Shown piece by piece: positions 1-7,852 of a stretch of DNA of 13,790 nt. The stretch's first letter is position 1. Each line of letters opens with the position of its first letter. Source of the DNA: Holophagaceae bacterium (GTDB taxonomy: Bacteria > Acidobacteriota > Holophagae > Holophagales > Holophagaceae); NCBI GenBank assembly GCA_025355915.1, contig JANXYT010000141.1, positions 1 to 13,790 of the forward strand. The letters run 5' to 3'. The notes beneath the pieces were generated by a model. The model saw only the letters and a list, made by a program, of their open reading frames with translations, did not search any database and was not told the DNA's origin. The position numbers and the translations under genes are program-made.

Positions 1-1874
1 CTCGCCGCGTCGTGGAACACGGTGTGGGTGGCTTTCTTGTAGTCGCCAGCCCCAGCTTGGTTGATGTTCATGAACACCTGGGGATTGCGGTCCATGAGGG
101 GGAACCAGGTGCTTTGGAGCTGCACCATGACGCGGTGGCCCTTCTGGAAGGTGTGGAAGATGTCGTTCATGGACCAGGCCACGCGGGTGGGCTGCCCCGG
201 CACGAAGGGCGATGGCTTTTCGAAGCTGTCGCGGAACTTGCCGCGCATGACTTCGCCGCGCACCAGCTGCTGGTAGCCGCCCATGGGATTGGGCGCGCGG
301 TCCCAGGCTGAGCCACCCTCTTTGAAGTCGGGATTCTTGAAGTCGTCGGGATAGACATCGACGAGCTTCACCACCCAGTCGGCGTCCGTGCCCGTGGTGG
401 CCACGTAGAGTTCCGGCCGCAGGGGCCCCGCCACGGTCAGGTCGTCGGCCAGCGGCTCGGTCTGGAAGGCGAGCACATCCGGGCGTCGTCCGGCGAAGCG
501 CTGGTCCGCGGTCATGTATTCCTTGGGCATGCCGATGGCGATTTGTTCAAGGAAAGGCACCGGCTTGGAGGGATCGGACATGAACGAATCGGCACCGCCC
601 TCCGGCGAGGGCGGCGTGAGGGATAGCCGCCCGTTTGGTTGAAGGTAGAGCTTCATGTCTTTCGCCTGTTTGGGCGGCCAGGCATCGAGCTGGTGCCAGC
701 GGTTGGTGCCGGTCTCAAACACGGTGGCCTTCGCCAGGGCAGGAGCCTTCGCGCCCTTCAGGTGGTGCATGAAGAAGGGAAACAGCACCTCGGCCTGGAA
801 CCAGTCGGAGGTCTCGGCCCCGAACTGCACCGGACCCAGATGGTCGCCCTTGCTGCGTTCCCAGCCCCCGTGGAACCAGGGGCCCATGACCAGGCGGTTG
901 TCCGTGGCGGGGCTTTGCCGACTCACGGCCTGGAAGACCTGGAGGGCCCCGTAGAGGTTCTCCGCATCGAACCAGCCGCCCACCGTGAGCACGGCGGGTT
1001 TCACGTCCTTCAGCTGGGGCCGCAGGTTGCGGGCCTGCCAGAAGGCATCGTAGTTCGGGTGATCCAGCATCTCGTTCCAGAAGGCCACGTCCTTGGTGTA
1101 CTGCCGGGTGGCGCCCGTGGGCCCCAGGCGCAGGAACCATGCGTAGCCATCCGACGTGCCGTGGTTCAGGGTCGTGGGCCAGGTCTTGGTGGGGGCCGGC
1201 CGGGGCTGGCCAAAGGAGGTCATGAAGTTGAAGGCGTGGGGGAGCCAGAGGGCGCCGTTGCGGTGGAAATCATCGCCCTGGAACCAGTCCACGATGGGTG
1301 CCTGGGGCGAGACGGCCTTGAGGGCGGGATGGCCCGACAACAGGCCCAGGGCGGAATAGAAGCCGGGGTAGCTGATGCCCCACTGGCCCGCCCGGCCGTT
1401 GTTCCCCTCCGCGTGCTTCAGCAGCCAATCGAGGGTGTCGTAGGTGTCCGTGCTTTCGTCCACGGCTGCGCCGCTGACGGCCCGCTGGGGGCGCATGTTC
1501 ACGAACTCGCCCTCGGACATCATCCGGCCCCGCACGTCCTGGTAGACGAAGATGAAGCCCTCGTCCTGGAACCGGGACGAAGGGCCCAGGTGCGACGGGA
1601 AGGTCTCCTCGCCATAGGGCCACACGCTGTAGGGGGTGCGCTGCAGGAGGATGGGGTAGGCGCGACCGGTGTCCTTCGGCGTGTAGATGGCCGTGAAGAG
1701 CTTCACGCCATCCCGCATGGGGACGAGGACCTCCCGCTTGGTGTAGCGTTCGCGGACCGATTCGACCTGGGCGTCCGCCTGGACCCGGGCGCGTTGGGCC
1801 TGGAGCGTTTGCGGAACCGACAGCAGGGCAGCGACGAGAAGGGCTGAGACCCGCAGAAGACGGGAAGTCGGCAT
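1..1874 (-). CDS. Secreted CocE/NonD family serine hydrolase (X-Pro dipeptidyl-peptidase-like), C-terminus cut by window edge
   Basis: Reading the minus strand from the ATG at 1874-1872 gives 624 open codons running off the left edge, so only a short C-terminal piece is probably missing (an estimate from the usual size of the family). The N-terminus is a signal peptide: MPTSRLLRVS followed by a hydrophobic Ala/Leu/Val run ending near LQAQ (about residue 27), so the enzyme is exported. The alpha/beta-hydrolase domain follows: the beginning VPMRDGVKL, the nucleophile elbow GISYPG with Ser168, Asp303 in GGWFDAENLYG and His335 in GPWFHGGW. The Ser/Asp/His order and spacing match alpha-amino-acid ester hydrolases and CocE. 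A beta-rich C-terminal domain (PLRPELYVATTG, then HTFQKGHRVMVQ) is the jelly-roll typical of the family. Members cleave esters or amides of acyl or amino-acid substrates; the substrate here cannot be read from sequence. It is divergent from aguA. Confidence 0.88.
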   Translation of the reverse strand, partial: MPTSRLLRVSALLVAALLSVPQTLQAQRARVQADAQVESVRERYTKREVLVPMRDGVKLFTAIYTPKDTGRAYPILLQRTPYSVWPYGEETFPSHLGPSSRFQDEGFIFVYQDVRGRMMSEGEFVNMRPQRAVSGAAVDESTDTYDTLDWLLKHAEGNNGRAGQWGISYPGFYSALGLLSGHPALKAVSPQAPIVDWFQGDDFHRNGALWLPHAFNFMTSFGQPRPAPTKTWPTTLNHGTSDGYAWFLRLGPTGATRQYTKDVAFWNEMLDHPNYDAFWQARNLRPQLKDVKPAVLTVGGWFDAENLYGALQVFQAVSRQSPATDNRLVMGPWFHGGWERSKGDHLGPVQFGAETSDWFQAEVLFPFFMHHLKGAKAPALAKATVFETGTNRWHQLDAWPPKQAKDMKLYLQPNGRLSLTPPSPEGGADSFMSDPSKPVPFLEQIAIGMPKEYMTADQRFAGRRPDVLAFQTEPLADDLTVAGPLRPELYVATTGTDADWVVKLVDVYPDDFKNPDFKEGGSAWDRAPNPMGGYQQLVRGEVMRGKFRDSFEKPSPFVPGQPTRVAWSMNDIFHTFQKGHRVMVQLQSTWFPLMDRNPQVFMNINQAGAGDYKKATHTVFHDAA

Positions 1875-2035
1875 GATGGCTCCGGGTGATGCCCCTCATC
1901 TTAAGCGGCATCGAGGTGGGCCACGATGATCGGCCTGCTCCGGCCGTCATTCCCCTCGACGGGGGGGCCGGCTTTTGCTGAACTGGAGGGTGCGCCCCGC
2001 GCCGGGGTTGTTGCCTCCTCTGGAATCCCTTCGAC

Positions 2036-3061
2036 ATGACTCGCCCCGTGGTACACCAGCCCGCCGAATGGGAGCACCACTCCGCCTGCTGGCTGGCCTG
2101 GCCCAGCCAACAGCACCTCTGGCAGGAGAACCTGGGGCCTGCCCAGGCGGAATTCACGGCCCTCTGCCTGGCCATCACCGAAAATGGCGGCGAATCCCTG
2201 GACCTTCTCGTGGCGGACGAGGCGATCGAAGCCGAGGCCACCAAAGCCCTCTCGGCGATCATCGGACAGGTGCGCTTCCATCGCGTGCCCGTGGGCGATA
2301 TCTGGCTGCGGGACACGGCGCCGATCTTCGTGAAGGACGGCACCGGCGCCCTTCGGGCCGCCTGCTTCCGCTTCAATGGCTGGGGCGGCAAGTACGTGCT
2401 CCCCGACGACGACCAGGTGGCGCAGCGGGTGGCCACCTTGAGCCAGGTGCCTTGGTTCGATCACCCCTGGATTCTGGAGGGAGGCTCGGTGGAAGGGGAC
2501 GGCGAAGGCACCCTGCTCACCACCCGTCAGTGCCTGCTCAATCCCAATCGCAACCCGGGCATGGATCAGGCCGAAATTGAGGCGGCCTTGCGGGAGGGCC
2601 TGGGTGCCGAGAAGGTGCTGTGGCTGGACGAGGGCCTCATCAACGATCACACCGACGGCCACATCGATACCCTGGCGCGCTTCGTGGCCCCCGGAGTGGT
2701 GGTGTGCATGGAGGCCCGGGACGCGAGCGACCCCAATGCCGCCATCCTGGAGCGCCTCGCCGCAGCTCTGACGGCCTTCACCGATGCCCGGGGCCGGCGG
2801 CTCCAGGTGGTGCGCATCCCCTCGCCTGGCGTGGTGGAGAACGCGGAAGGCGAACTCCTGCCCGCCAGCTTCGTGAACTTCTACCTCGGCAACCGCAGCG
2901 TGGTCGTGCCGATCTACGGAACCCCCTTCGATGCCGCCGCCGTGGCCGCACTCGCGCCGCTCTTTCCCGGGCGCCGCGTCGTGGGCCGTTCGGCCCGTGC
3001 CATTCTCAGCGGGGGCGGTGCCTTCCACTGCATCACCCAGCAACAGCCGGAGGTTCTGTGA
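2036..3061 (+). CDS. aguA: Agmatine deiminase
   Basis: A 341-residue protein of the peptidyl-arginine deiminase-like (PAD_porph) family, which hydrolyses agmatine to N-carbamoylputrescine and ammonia in the cytoplasm. Family landmarks are in order: PAEWEHHSACWLAWP at 9-23, GDIWLRD with Asp93, FNGWGGKY at 113-120, the LEGGS segment with Glu148, DHTDGHID with His209, and GGGAFHCIT with the catalytic Cys332 near the C-terminus. Length is slightly below the usual 350-370 residues. The ATG at 2036 places the conserved W-E-H-H motif about ten residues in, as expected; no strong ribosome site precedes it. The TGA stop overlaps the GTG start of the next gene, the second enzyme of the same pathway, which makes the assignment secure. 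No regulator is visible. Confidence 0.94.
   Translation: MTRPVVHQPAEWEHHSACWLAWPSQQHLWQENLGPAQAEFTALCLAITENGGESLDLLVADEAIEAEATKALSAIIGQVRFHRVPVGDIWLRDTAPIFVKDGTGALRAACFRFNGWGGKYVLPDDDQVAQRVATLSQVPWFDHPWILEGGSVEGDGEGTLLTTRQCLLNPNRNPGMDQAEIEAALREGLGAEKVLWLDEGLINDHTDGHIDTLARFVAPGVVVCMEARDASDPNAAILERLAAALTAFTDARGRRLQVVRIPSPGVVENAEGELLPASFVNFYLGNRSVVVPIYGTPFDAAAVAALAPLFPGRRVVGRSARAILSGGGAFHCITQQQPEVL
3049..3060 (+). promoter_or_regulatory. Ribosome binding site and GTG start of aguB inside the end of aguA
   Basis: GGAGG at 3049-3053 lies four bases before the GTG at 3058-3060, and this GTG shares bases with the aguA stop (GTGA at 3058-3061). The site fixes the start of aguB: the reading frame stays open several hundred bases further upstream inside aguA, but the product before this point has no amidase similarity. 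The arrangement implies translational coupling. Confidence 0.8.
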
Positions 3062-3912
3062 CGCACCCACATACAGTCCGCGTCGCCGCCACCCAGTGCG
3101 CCTTCACGGACAACCTGGATGAGAACGTGGCCCGGGTCGAGGCCCTCGTGCGCGAGGCCGCCGCCCAGGGCGCCCAGGTGATCCTGCCCTCGGAGCTCTT
3201 TGAAGGGTTCTACTTCTGCCGCGAGGAGAAGGACGAGTTCTTTGACTGGGCGAAACCGGTCGTAGGACACCCGACCATCACCCGCTTTCAGGGGCTCGCC
3301 CAGGAACTCGGCGTGGTGATCCCCGTTTCCTTCTTCGAGCGCGACGGCCATGCCTTCTACAACAGCCTGGCCATGGTGGACGCCGACGGCTCCATGCTGG
3401 GAATCTACCGCAAGAGCCACATCCCCGACGGCCCGGGTTACGAGGAGAAGTTCTATTTCCGACCCGGCAACACGGGGTTCAAGGTGTGGGACACGCGGTT
3501 CGGCAAGCTGGGCGTGGGCATCTGCTGGGATCAGTGGTACCCCGAATGCGCCCGGGCCATGATGCTCCTGGGTGCGGAAATCCTGCTCTACCCCACGGCC
3601 ATCGGCACCGAGCCCGAGAATCCTGGCCTGGATACGAAGGACCTGTGGCAACGCGCCATGATTGGACACGCCGTGTCCAACGTGGTGCCCGTGGTGGCCG
3701 CCAACCGCGTCGGTCTCGAAGGTGATCAGACCTTCTACGGCCACTCGTTCATGGCGAACCACCGGGGGGACAAGGTGGCGGAGCTGGGCCGGGCGGAAAC
3801 GGGCGTCATTACGTCAGACTTCGATCTCGACGAAATCCGGCGCCACCGGGCCTCCTTCGGCTTCTTCCGGGACCGGCGGCCGGATCTCTATGGCCTGATC
3901 TCCAAGAGCTGA
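3058..3912 (+). CDS. aguB: N-carbamoylputrescine amidase
   Basis: A 284-residue nitrilase-superfamily (carbon-nitrogen hydrolase) enzyme that converts N-carbamoylputrescine to putrescine, CO2 and ammonia, completing the agmatine route. The catalytic triad is visible: Glu46 in LPSELFEG, Lys119 in YRKSHIPDG and Cys156 in GICWDQWYPE. The SHIPDGPGYEEKFYFRPG stretch at 120-137 is diagnostic of AguB rather than other nitrilases, as is the following GNTGFKVW. The C-terminal half has the usual AVSNVVPVVAANRVG and FYGHSF segments. Translation starts at GTG 3058, overlapping the aguA stop, with GGAGG correctly spaced. Length is normal for the family. The gene ends 19 bases from the convergent chemotaxis gene and no clear hairpin terminator lies between them. 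Confidence 0.94.
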   Translation: MTHPHTVRVAATQCAFTDNLDENVARVEALVREAAAQGAQVILPSELFEGFYFCREEKDEFFDWAKPVVGHPTITRFQGLAQELGVVIPVSFFERDGHAFYNSLAMVDADGSMLGIYRKSHIPDGPGYEEKFYFRPGNTGFKVWDTRFGKLGVGICWDQWYPECARAMMLLGAEILLYPTAIGTEPENPGLDTKDLWQRAMIGHAVSNVVPVVAANRVGLEGDQTFYGHSFMANHRGDKVAELGRAETGVITSDFDLDEIRRHRASFGFFRDRRPDLYGLISKS

Positions 3913-3931
3913 AAGCTGATAGCCGACAGCC

Positions 3932-5116
3932 CTAAACCCTGAACTGCCCCACCAGCTGGTTCTGGTCCTCGGCCACGCGCGCCAGCTCGGCGGCGGTATG
4001 GGCCACTTCGGCCACGGTGCGGGCCATCTGGCCCGTGGCCGTGGCGTTGCTTGCCACGCGGGCCAGGTTCTCGTCCACCTGTTCGGCGACTTCCGCGCTG
4101 GTGCGGGCCTGTTCGTCTGCGGCCGCGCCCACTTCGAGGATCATGGCCGCCAGGCCCTGGATATTCGTGTCGATGGTGCCCAGGGCGGACACCGTGGCCT
4201 GGACCATGTCCGCGCCCCGGTCCACCGAAGCGTTGCTGCGCTCGATGAGCTCGCCGATCTCGCGGGCCGCCGCGCCACTGCGCTCCGCCAGCTTCCGCAC
4301 TTCTTCGGCGACGACGGCGAAGCCCTTGCCCATGGTCCCAGCCTTGGCAGCCTCGATGGCGGCGTTCAGCGACAGCTGGTTGGTCTGCCGCGCGATGTCC
4401 TGGATGAGCCGCACGGCGGTCACCATGCTGGCGGCGGCGGTCCGGATGTCCTCCATGGCCCGGGTGCTCTCCCGGCCTGCTTCGGCCCCCTGATTCACGG
4501 CGGCCACGGCGGCCTCGGATTCCTGCTGGGACCGCCGGATGTTGCCCGAAACCTGCTCGATGGAGGCGGAGAGTTCCGTGACGGCCGCGGCGACCCGCTC
4601 GAAGGCGGCCCGCTGGGCCTCGGAATTCTCAGCGAGGCTCGCGCTGGTGGCGGCCATCTCTTCACTGGAGGCGGACAGCTGGGTCGCCCCGCTGGCCGCG
4701 GAGCTCGACGAACTGGACAGGTCCTGGAAAACACCCCGGAGGCGGGTGTTGTAGGCATTGAAGGCGGTGGCGGCCTGGCCGATCTCATCCAGGCTTTCGA
4801 CCTGGAGTTGGAGGGTGAGGTCGCTCTGTCGGAGGCCCTCGGCCAGGGCCTTGACGGGTCGGGTGATCCACAGGCTGATCCGGTACACCACAATGAACGT
4901 GGCGACCCAGACCACAAAGGAGGCCAAACCGTTGATGAAGAATTCGTGCCAGAGGGGCTGGGCCAGATCAACCCCCCCCTGAAGCAGGCCGTGGGAATTG
5001 AGCTGCTGATAGGTCGCCCAGGTGTCATGGAGGTTGAAGAAGGCATACCCAAGCACCGGCGGGAGCACCATCAGAATGAGCTTCCCCCGCACGCTCAGGC
5101 GATGGGACAAGGACAT
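3932..5116 (-). CDS. Methyl-accepting chemotaxis protein with minimal periplasmic region
   Basis: A 394-residue inner-membrane chemoreceptor. Residues 13-29 form the first membrane segment, and about 30 residues of periplasmic loop follow (30-58). The second membrane segment is 59-80, and a HAMP linker begins at ITRPVKAL and runs to about 130. A serine run (134-139) leads into the cytoplasmic coiled-coil signalling domain. The hairpin tip is canonical: [17 protein letters not shown], then [18 protein letters not shown] at about 244-280, the CheA/CheW contact region. There is no Cache, four-helix-bundle or PAS sensor domain and no CheR-tethering pentapeptide (the protein ends QFRV). Start ATG 5116 is supported by AGGGAG six bases upstream; the frame is open further upstream but without similarity. 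It is the last gene of a minus-strand run, 74 bases after the PilZ/pseudo-receiver gene, suggesting co-transcription. The ligand is unknown. Confidence 0.92.
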   Translation of the reverse strand: MSLSHRLSVRGKLILMVLPPVLGYAFFNLHDTWATYQQLNSHGLLQGGVDLAQPLWHEFFINGLASFVVWVATFIVVYRISLWITRPVKALAEGLRQSDLTLQLQVESLDEIGQAATAFNAYNTRLRGVFQDLSSSSSSAASGATQLSASSEEMAATSASLAENSEAQRAAFERVAAAVTELSASIEQVSGNIRRSQQESEAAVAAVNQGAEAGRESTRAMEDIRTAAASMVTAVRLIQDIARQTNQLSLNAAIEAAKAGTMGKGFAVVAEEVRKLAERSGAAAREIGELIERSNASVDRGADMVQATVSALGTIDTNIQGLAAMILEVGAAADEQARTSAEVAEQVDENLARVASNATATGQMARTVAEVAHTAAELARVAEDQNQLVGQFRV

Positions 5117-5122
5117 GGGAGA

Positions 5123-5128
5123 CTCCCT
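5123..5128 (-). promoter_or_regulatory. Ribosome binding site of the chemoreceptor gene
   Basis: On the minus strand AGGGAG (5128-5123) precedes the ATG at 5116 by six bases. It decides between this start and longer in-frame extensions, one of which begins in the 3' part of the upstream gene and encodes Pro/Arg-rich sequence without similarity to chemoreceptors. Confidence 0.65.
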
Positions 5129-5190
5129 CGGAAGGGGTGTGGTCGCAGCGCCCCTCTTCTGCATCGGACGTCGCCGGCAGGATCTGAAAT

Positions 5191-6366
5191 TCAGCTGAAG
5201 AGCTTGAGGGTCTCGTCCAGGGTCCGGAGGACCGCCAGGACCCGAAAGGGATCCACCACCAGATGGTCCACCGCCCCGGCGGCCATGGCCCGGTTGCGCT
5301 TCAACTCGGCCTCGTCCTCGGTGCCCGCCACCAGGATGGGCAGGGGGCAGGCCTCTTCCTGTACCAGCCGCCGGCAGCGCTCCATGGCCGAGCCGGTCCG
5401 GAGGAGGTGGTGGATCAGCACGAGGCGAACGCGGCCCCAACCCTGATCATCCACGCCCAGAACCCGAAGGGCCGGTTTCAGGGGACCGGGCCCCAGATCG
5501 ATGGCGGCGACCCCGAACTTGCGCCCGATGGCTTCGGCCAGCCGGGCCGGGAAGGCCTCGCCTTCGGCCAGCACCAGCACCAGGGGGTCGCGGTCCACGA
5601 GGATCCGGGCCATGGATGCCGCGGATCGGAGCGCGTCCTGGCGGCCGGGGAGCTTGGCGGATTCCAGGCCGCCCGGGCTGAACCGGGAACGATCGTGCTG
5701 GTCCTGCTGGCGGCGTGCCTCCAGCAACCATTGCCGGTACCGGCCCACCGCCACCTTGTCCCTCGAGTCGTCGAGGTGCATGCCCCAGACCTTCTCCCCG
5801 AAATAGGCCACCTGCACGGGCAGGACCAGGCTGTCCCCCTGCGCAATCCGCAGTTCCACTGTGGAGGTGGCGTGGAGCCGTAGCATGTCGCCCAGGATCC
5901 GGGTGCCTTCCGGGGGGGCCAGTTCGAGGCCATCCTCCCCGAAGGCCATGGCCAGGCCATCCTTCACGTCGCTGCGTTGATCGGAGAAGGGGCATGGGAT
6001 GGGCCGGTCGGGCACGTAGTCCGCCAGCCGATGGGTATCCAGGGCCCGCAGCAGCCGGGGCATGGTGAGGTGGCAGGCCTCCAGGCCGTGGAGCCTGCCG
6101 TGGCCCTGGAAATCCACCACCGCCTCATAGGGAAGGCCCCGGTCCACCAGGCGAAGGGTGAGGTGGACCCCAGGCTTCAGACCCCACTGGCCCCGTTCGA
6201 CGTCCGAGATGCCCACGACGACCCGGTCCGGGGCCTCGGCCAGCACCTTGAATTCTCCCTGAAAGGTGCCGAAGGCCAACTGGACGGCGGCCTCACCCTC
6301 ACACAGCCGCTGGAAGACCATGCGGATGGCCTCGGAGTGTTCCTTATTCAAATTGCGGGCGCCCAT
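5191..6366 (-). CDS. PilZ/YcgR-like protein with C-terminal degenerate receiver domain
   Basis: A 391-residue soluble protein with no signal peptide or membrane segment. The N-terminal part (about 25-100) resembles a YcgR-N-type beta-barrel ([13 protein letters not shown], then YEAVVDFQG). A PilZ-like region follows (about 103-215, with [18 protein letters not shown] and [15 protein letters not shown]). Neither the RxxxR nor the D/NxSxxG c-di-GMP motif is clearly intact, so nucleotide binding is doubtful. Residues 216-255 are a charged, polar linker. Residues 262-390 follow the alternating pattern of a response-regulator receiver ([38 protein letters not shown]). The acidic pocket is absent, a His (about 319) sits at the phospho-acceptor Asp position, and Asp372 sits at the conserved Lys position. 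It therefore looks like an unphosphorylated pseudo-receiver. AGGG five bases before the ATG supports the start. The gene lies 30 bases after meaB and 74 before the chemoreceptor. The domain calls are my reading of the pattern; the gene itself is secure. Confidence 0.7.
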   Translation of the reverse strand: MGARNLNKEHSEAIRMVFQRLCEGEAAVQLAFGTFQGEFKVLAEAPDRVVVGISDVERGQWGLKPGVHLTLRLVDRGLPYEAVVDFQGHGRLHGLEACHLTMPRLLRALDTHRLADYVPDRPIPCPFSDQRSDVKDGLAMAFGEDGLELAPPEGTRILGDMLRLHATSTVELRIAQGDSLVLPVQVAYFGEKVWGMHLDDSRDKVAVGRYRQWLLEARRQQDQHDRSRFSPGGLESAKLPGRQDALRSAASMARILVDRDPLVLVLAEGEAFPARLAEAIGRKFGVAAIDLGPGPLKPALRVLGVDDQGWGRVRLVLIHHLLRTGSAMERCRRLVQEEACPLPILVAGTEDEAELKRNRAMAAGAVDHLVVDPFRVLAVLRTLDETLKLFS

Positions 6367-6396
6367 GCCTGCCCTATCGGGCCCTGGGGCCAGGAC

Positions 6397-7335
6397 TCAA
6401 GCTTCGCCAAGGATCTCCTGGACCGCGGTGTAGGGGTCCAGGGTCCGGTTGGCGATGGCCTGGACGGCGGCCTCCACGCGCGCGGGCCCCGCCTGGGCCT
6501 TGGCCCGGCGCACCGCGGCCTCGGCCAGGAGCGACTCGAAGCGCAGCCGCGCCCGTTCCCGCGCCTTGCGGGCCAGTCCGCCATGGGCCCTCAGCCAATG
6601 CCCATGCGCCCGAACCTGAACCAGGAGCTCGGCCACCCCTTCGCCCCGCTGAGCCACCGTGCGCAGCACGGGGGGATCCCAGCCCCCGGGCATGGCGAGC
6701 GATTTCATGGCCTCCACCTCGCGCTCCACCTGGTCGGCGCCCTCCCGGTCGGCCTTGTTGATGACGAACAAATCCGCCACCTCCATGATCCCGGCCTTGA
6801 TGGCCTGGATCTCGTCGCCCATGCCCGGCACCAGCACCACGCAGCAGGTCTGGACGCAGCTCACCACGTCCACCTCGTCCTGGCCCACGCCCACGGTCTC
6901 CACGAGCACGGTGTCGAAGCCCGCGGCGTCCAGCAGATCGATGGCGTCCTGCGTGGCCCGGGCCAGGCCGCCGAGGGTTCCCCGGGTGGCCATGCTGCGG
7001 ATGAAAATGCCGGGATCCGCCGCGATGCGCTGCATGCGGATGCGATCGCCGAGAATGGCGCCACCGCTAAAGGGGGAGGTGGGATCCACGGCCAGGATGC
7101 CCACCTTCTGTCCCTCGGCGAGGAGCGCTTGGGCCAGCTGATCCGTGAGGGTGCTCTTGCCGGCCCCGGGGGAACCCGTGATGCCGATCACCGCGGCTCG
7201 GCCCAGGTCCGGCCAAAGCCGGGCCATGAGGCCCCGGGCATCGGGGTGCCCATTCTCCATCCAGGAGATGGCCCGGCCCAGGGCCCGGGGCTCCCCGCGT
7301 CGCAGGGGCTCCAGGAGGTCGGCGGGGAGGGGCAT
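6397..7335 (-). CDS. meaB: MeaB/ArgK-type GTPase, chaperone of methylmalonyl-CoA mutase
   Basis: A 312-residue cytoplasmic G3E-family P-loop GTPase. Family members gate cobalamin loading and protect adenosylcobalamin-dependent acyl-CoA mutases from inactivation. Visible motifs are Walker A GSPGAGKS (54-61), the VDPTSPFSGGAILGDRIRM segment (83-101), and FIRSMATRG (111-119). The switch region VETVGVGQDE (145-154) and the guanine-specificity motif NKAD (193-196) follow. The C-terminal helical dimerisation arm is present (ARLRFESLL to the end). Length is near the family norm (about 310-340). No mutase or epimerase gene lies in the window, so the client is encoded elsewhere. ATG 7335 leaves the normal short N-terminal helix, but no strong Shine-Dalgarno is evident. 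It is first in a minus-strand run with the PilZ-like and chemoreceptor genes, and divergent from the zinc-ribbon gene across 98 bases. Older annotation of relatives as a lysine/arginine transport kinase (ArgK) is superseded. Confidence 0.93.
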   Translation of the reverse strand: MPLPADLLEPLRRGEPRALGRAISWMENGHPDARGLMARLWPDLGRAAVIGITGSPGAGKSTLTDQLAQALLAEGQKVGILAVDPTSPFSGGAILGDRIRMQRIAADPGIFIRSMATRGTLGGLARATQDAIDLLDAAGFDTVLVETVGVGQDEVDVVSCVQTCCVVLVPGMGDEIQAIKAGIMEVADLFVINKADREGADQVEREVEAMKSLAMPGGWDPPVLRTVAQRGEGVAELLVQVRAHGHWLRAHGGLARKARERARLRFESLLAEAAVRRAKAQAGPARVEAAVQAIANRTLDPYTAVQEILGEA

Positions 7336-7433
7336 GTGCCCAGGATGCCAGATTTTCCCGGCCGAACTCGCAGGTCCTCGCGGGATGGGGTACCCTGGTT
7401 CTTCGGCTCTGGCCGCATTGGAAGCTTCAAATA

Positions 7434-7838
7434 ATGATCAAAGGGCCCAAACCCTCGAAGGACCCGCTTTCCGGGGACGCGCTTCCGGATCTGGCCCCGA
7501 AACCCACCCCCGTCCTGCTGACCAAGCGGGTCGCGGTGGCGCCCCCCGACCCCAAGGCCCCCCGGGAGAAGATCTGCTCCGACTGCGGGATGCATTTCCG
7601 GGTCGAAACGGGCCAGAAGTTCTACCTGTGTCCGGATTGCTACCGGCGCTCCTTCGTCTACAAGCGCAAGGGCGGCCCGGACGCCGCCCGGATCCTCACC
7701 CACATCACCTGCGCCTCCTGCGGGGCCCAGGAATACCTGCCGTTCATCCCCGATGATCCCACCAAGGCCCTATGCCGGGCCTGCTTCGCCAAGGCACGGC
7801 CGGAACCAAAGCCCGCCCCCAGACATCCCAATCGTTAG
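7434..7838 (+). CDS. Small double zinc-ribbon protein
   Basis: A 134-residue cytoplasmic protein with eight cysteines arranged as four CxxC knuckles. The first pair is C48/C51 and C66/C69 (ICSDCG, LCPDCY) with 14 residues between knuckles and an FRVETGQKFY segment, resembling the 'probable zinc-ribbon' (zf-trcl) type. The second pair is C93/C96 and C114/C117 (TCASCG, LCRACF) with 17 residues between, matching the CxxC-x17-CxxC type. The N-terminal 45 residues and the last 15 are Pro/Lys-rich and probably disordered. Two metal sites are predicted; nucleic-acid or protein binding is possible but not demonstrable. ATG 7434 has only a weak upstream purine stretch. The next gene starts 14 bases after the stop, so the two are probably co-transcribed. 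Confidence 0.8.
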   Translation: MIKGPKPSKDPLSGDALPDLAPKPTPVLLTKRVAVAPPDPKAPREKICSDCGMHFRVETGQKFYLCPDCYRRSFVYKRKGGPDAARILTHITCASCGAQEYLPFIPDDPTKALCRACFAKARPEPKPAPRHPNR

Positions 7839-7843
7839 CAAAC

Positions 7844-7852
7844 GAGGTTTTC
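7844..7852 (+). promoter_or_regulatory. Ribosome binding site of the secreted-protein gene
   Basis: GAGG at 7844-7847 lies five bases before the ATG at 7853, immediately after the TAG stop of the zinc-ribbon gene. This fixes the start at the residue where a signal peptide begins. A longer reading starting at 7772 would lie inside the upstream gene and bury that signal peptide. Confidence 0.65.

Noticed and set aside
639..1847. Plus-strand open frame (402 codons) opposite the CocE-type hydrolase
   Set aside because: The minus strand here has signal peptide, nucleophile elbow, Asp and His in order; the plus-strand product shows nothing recognisable.
1875..2035. GC-rich hairpin-like runs (CCCCTCGACGGGGG and similar) between the hydrolase gene and aguA
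   Set aside because: Lies between divergent starts, has no T-run on either strand, and matches no riboswitch or promoter pattern that I can defend.
2620..3057. N-terminal extension of aguB into aguA
   Set aside because: Arg/Pro/Gly-rich read-through of aguA in another frame; GTG 3058 with GGAGG gives a normal-length amidase.
1901..3070. Minus-strand open frame (389 codons) opposite aguA
   Set aside because: aguA is certain from its catalytic motifs; this frame is its shadow.
3998..5446. Long plus-strand open frame (482 codons) opposite the chemoreceptor gene
   Set aside because: Antisense shadow of a high-GC gene: Gly/His/Leu/Pro-rich product with no motif, while the minus strand encodes a textbook chemoreceptor.
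5977..7434. Long plus-strand open frame (485 codons) opposite meaB and the PilZ-like gene
   Set aside because: Spans two well-supported opposite-strand genes and their gap; composition is typical of reverse-complement GC-rich coding DNA.
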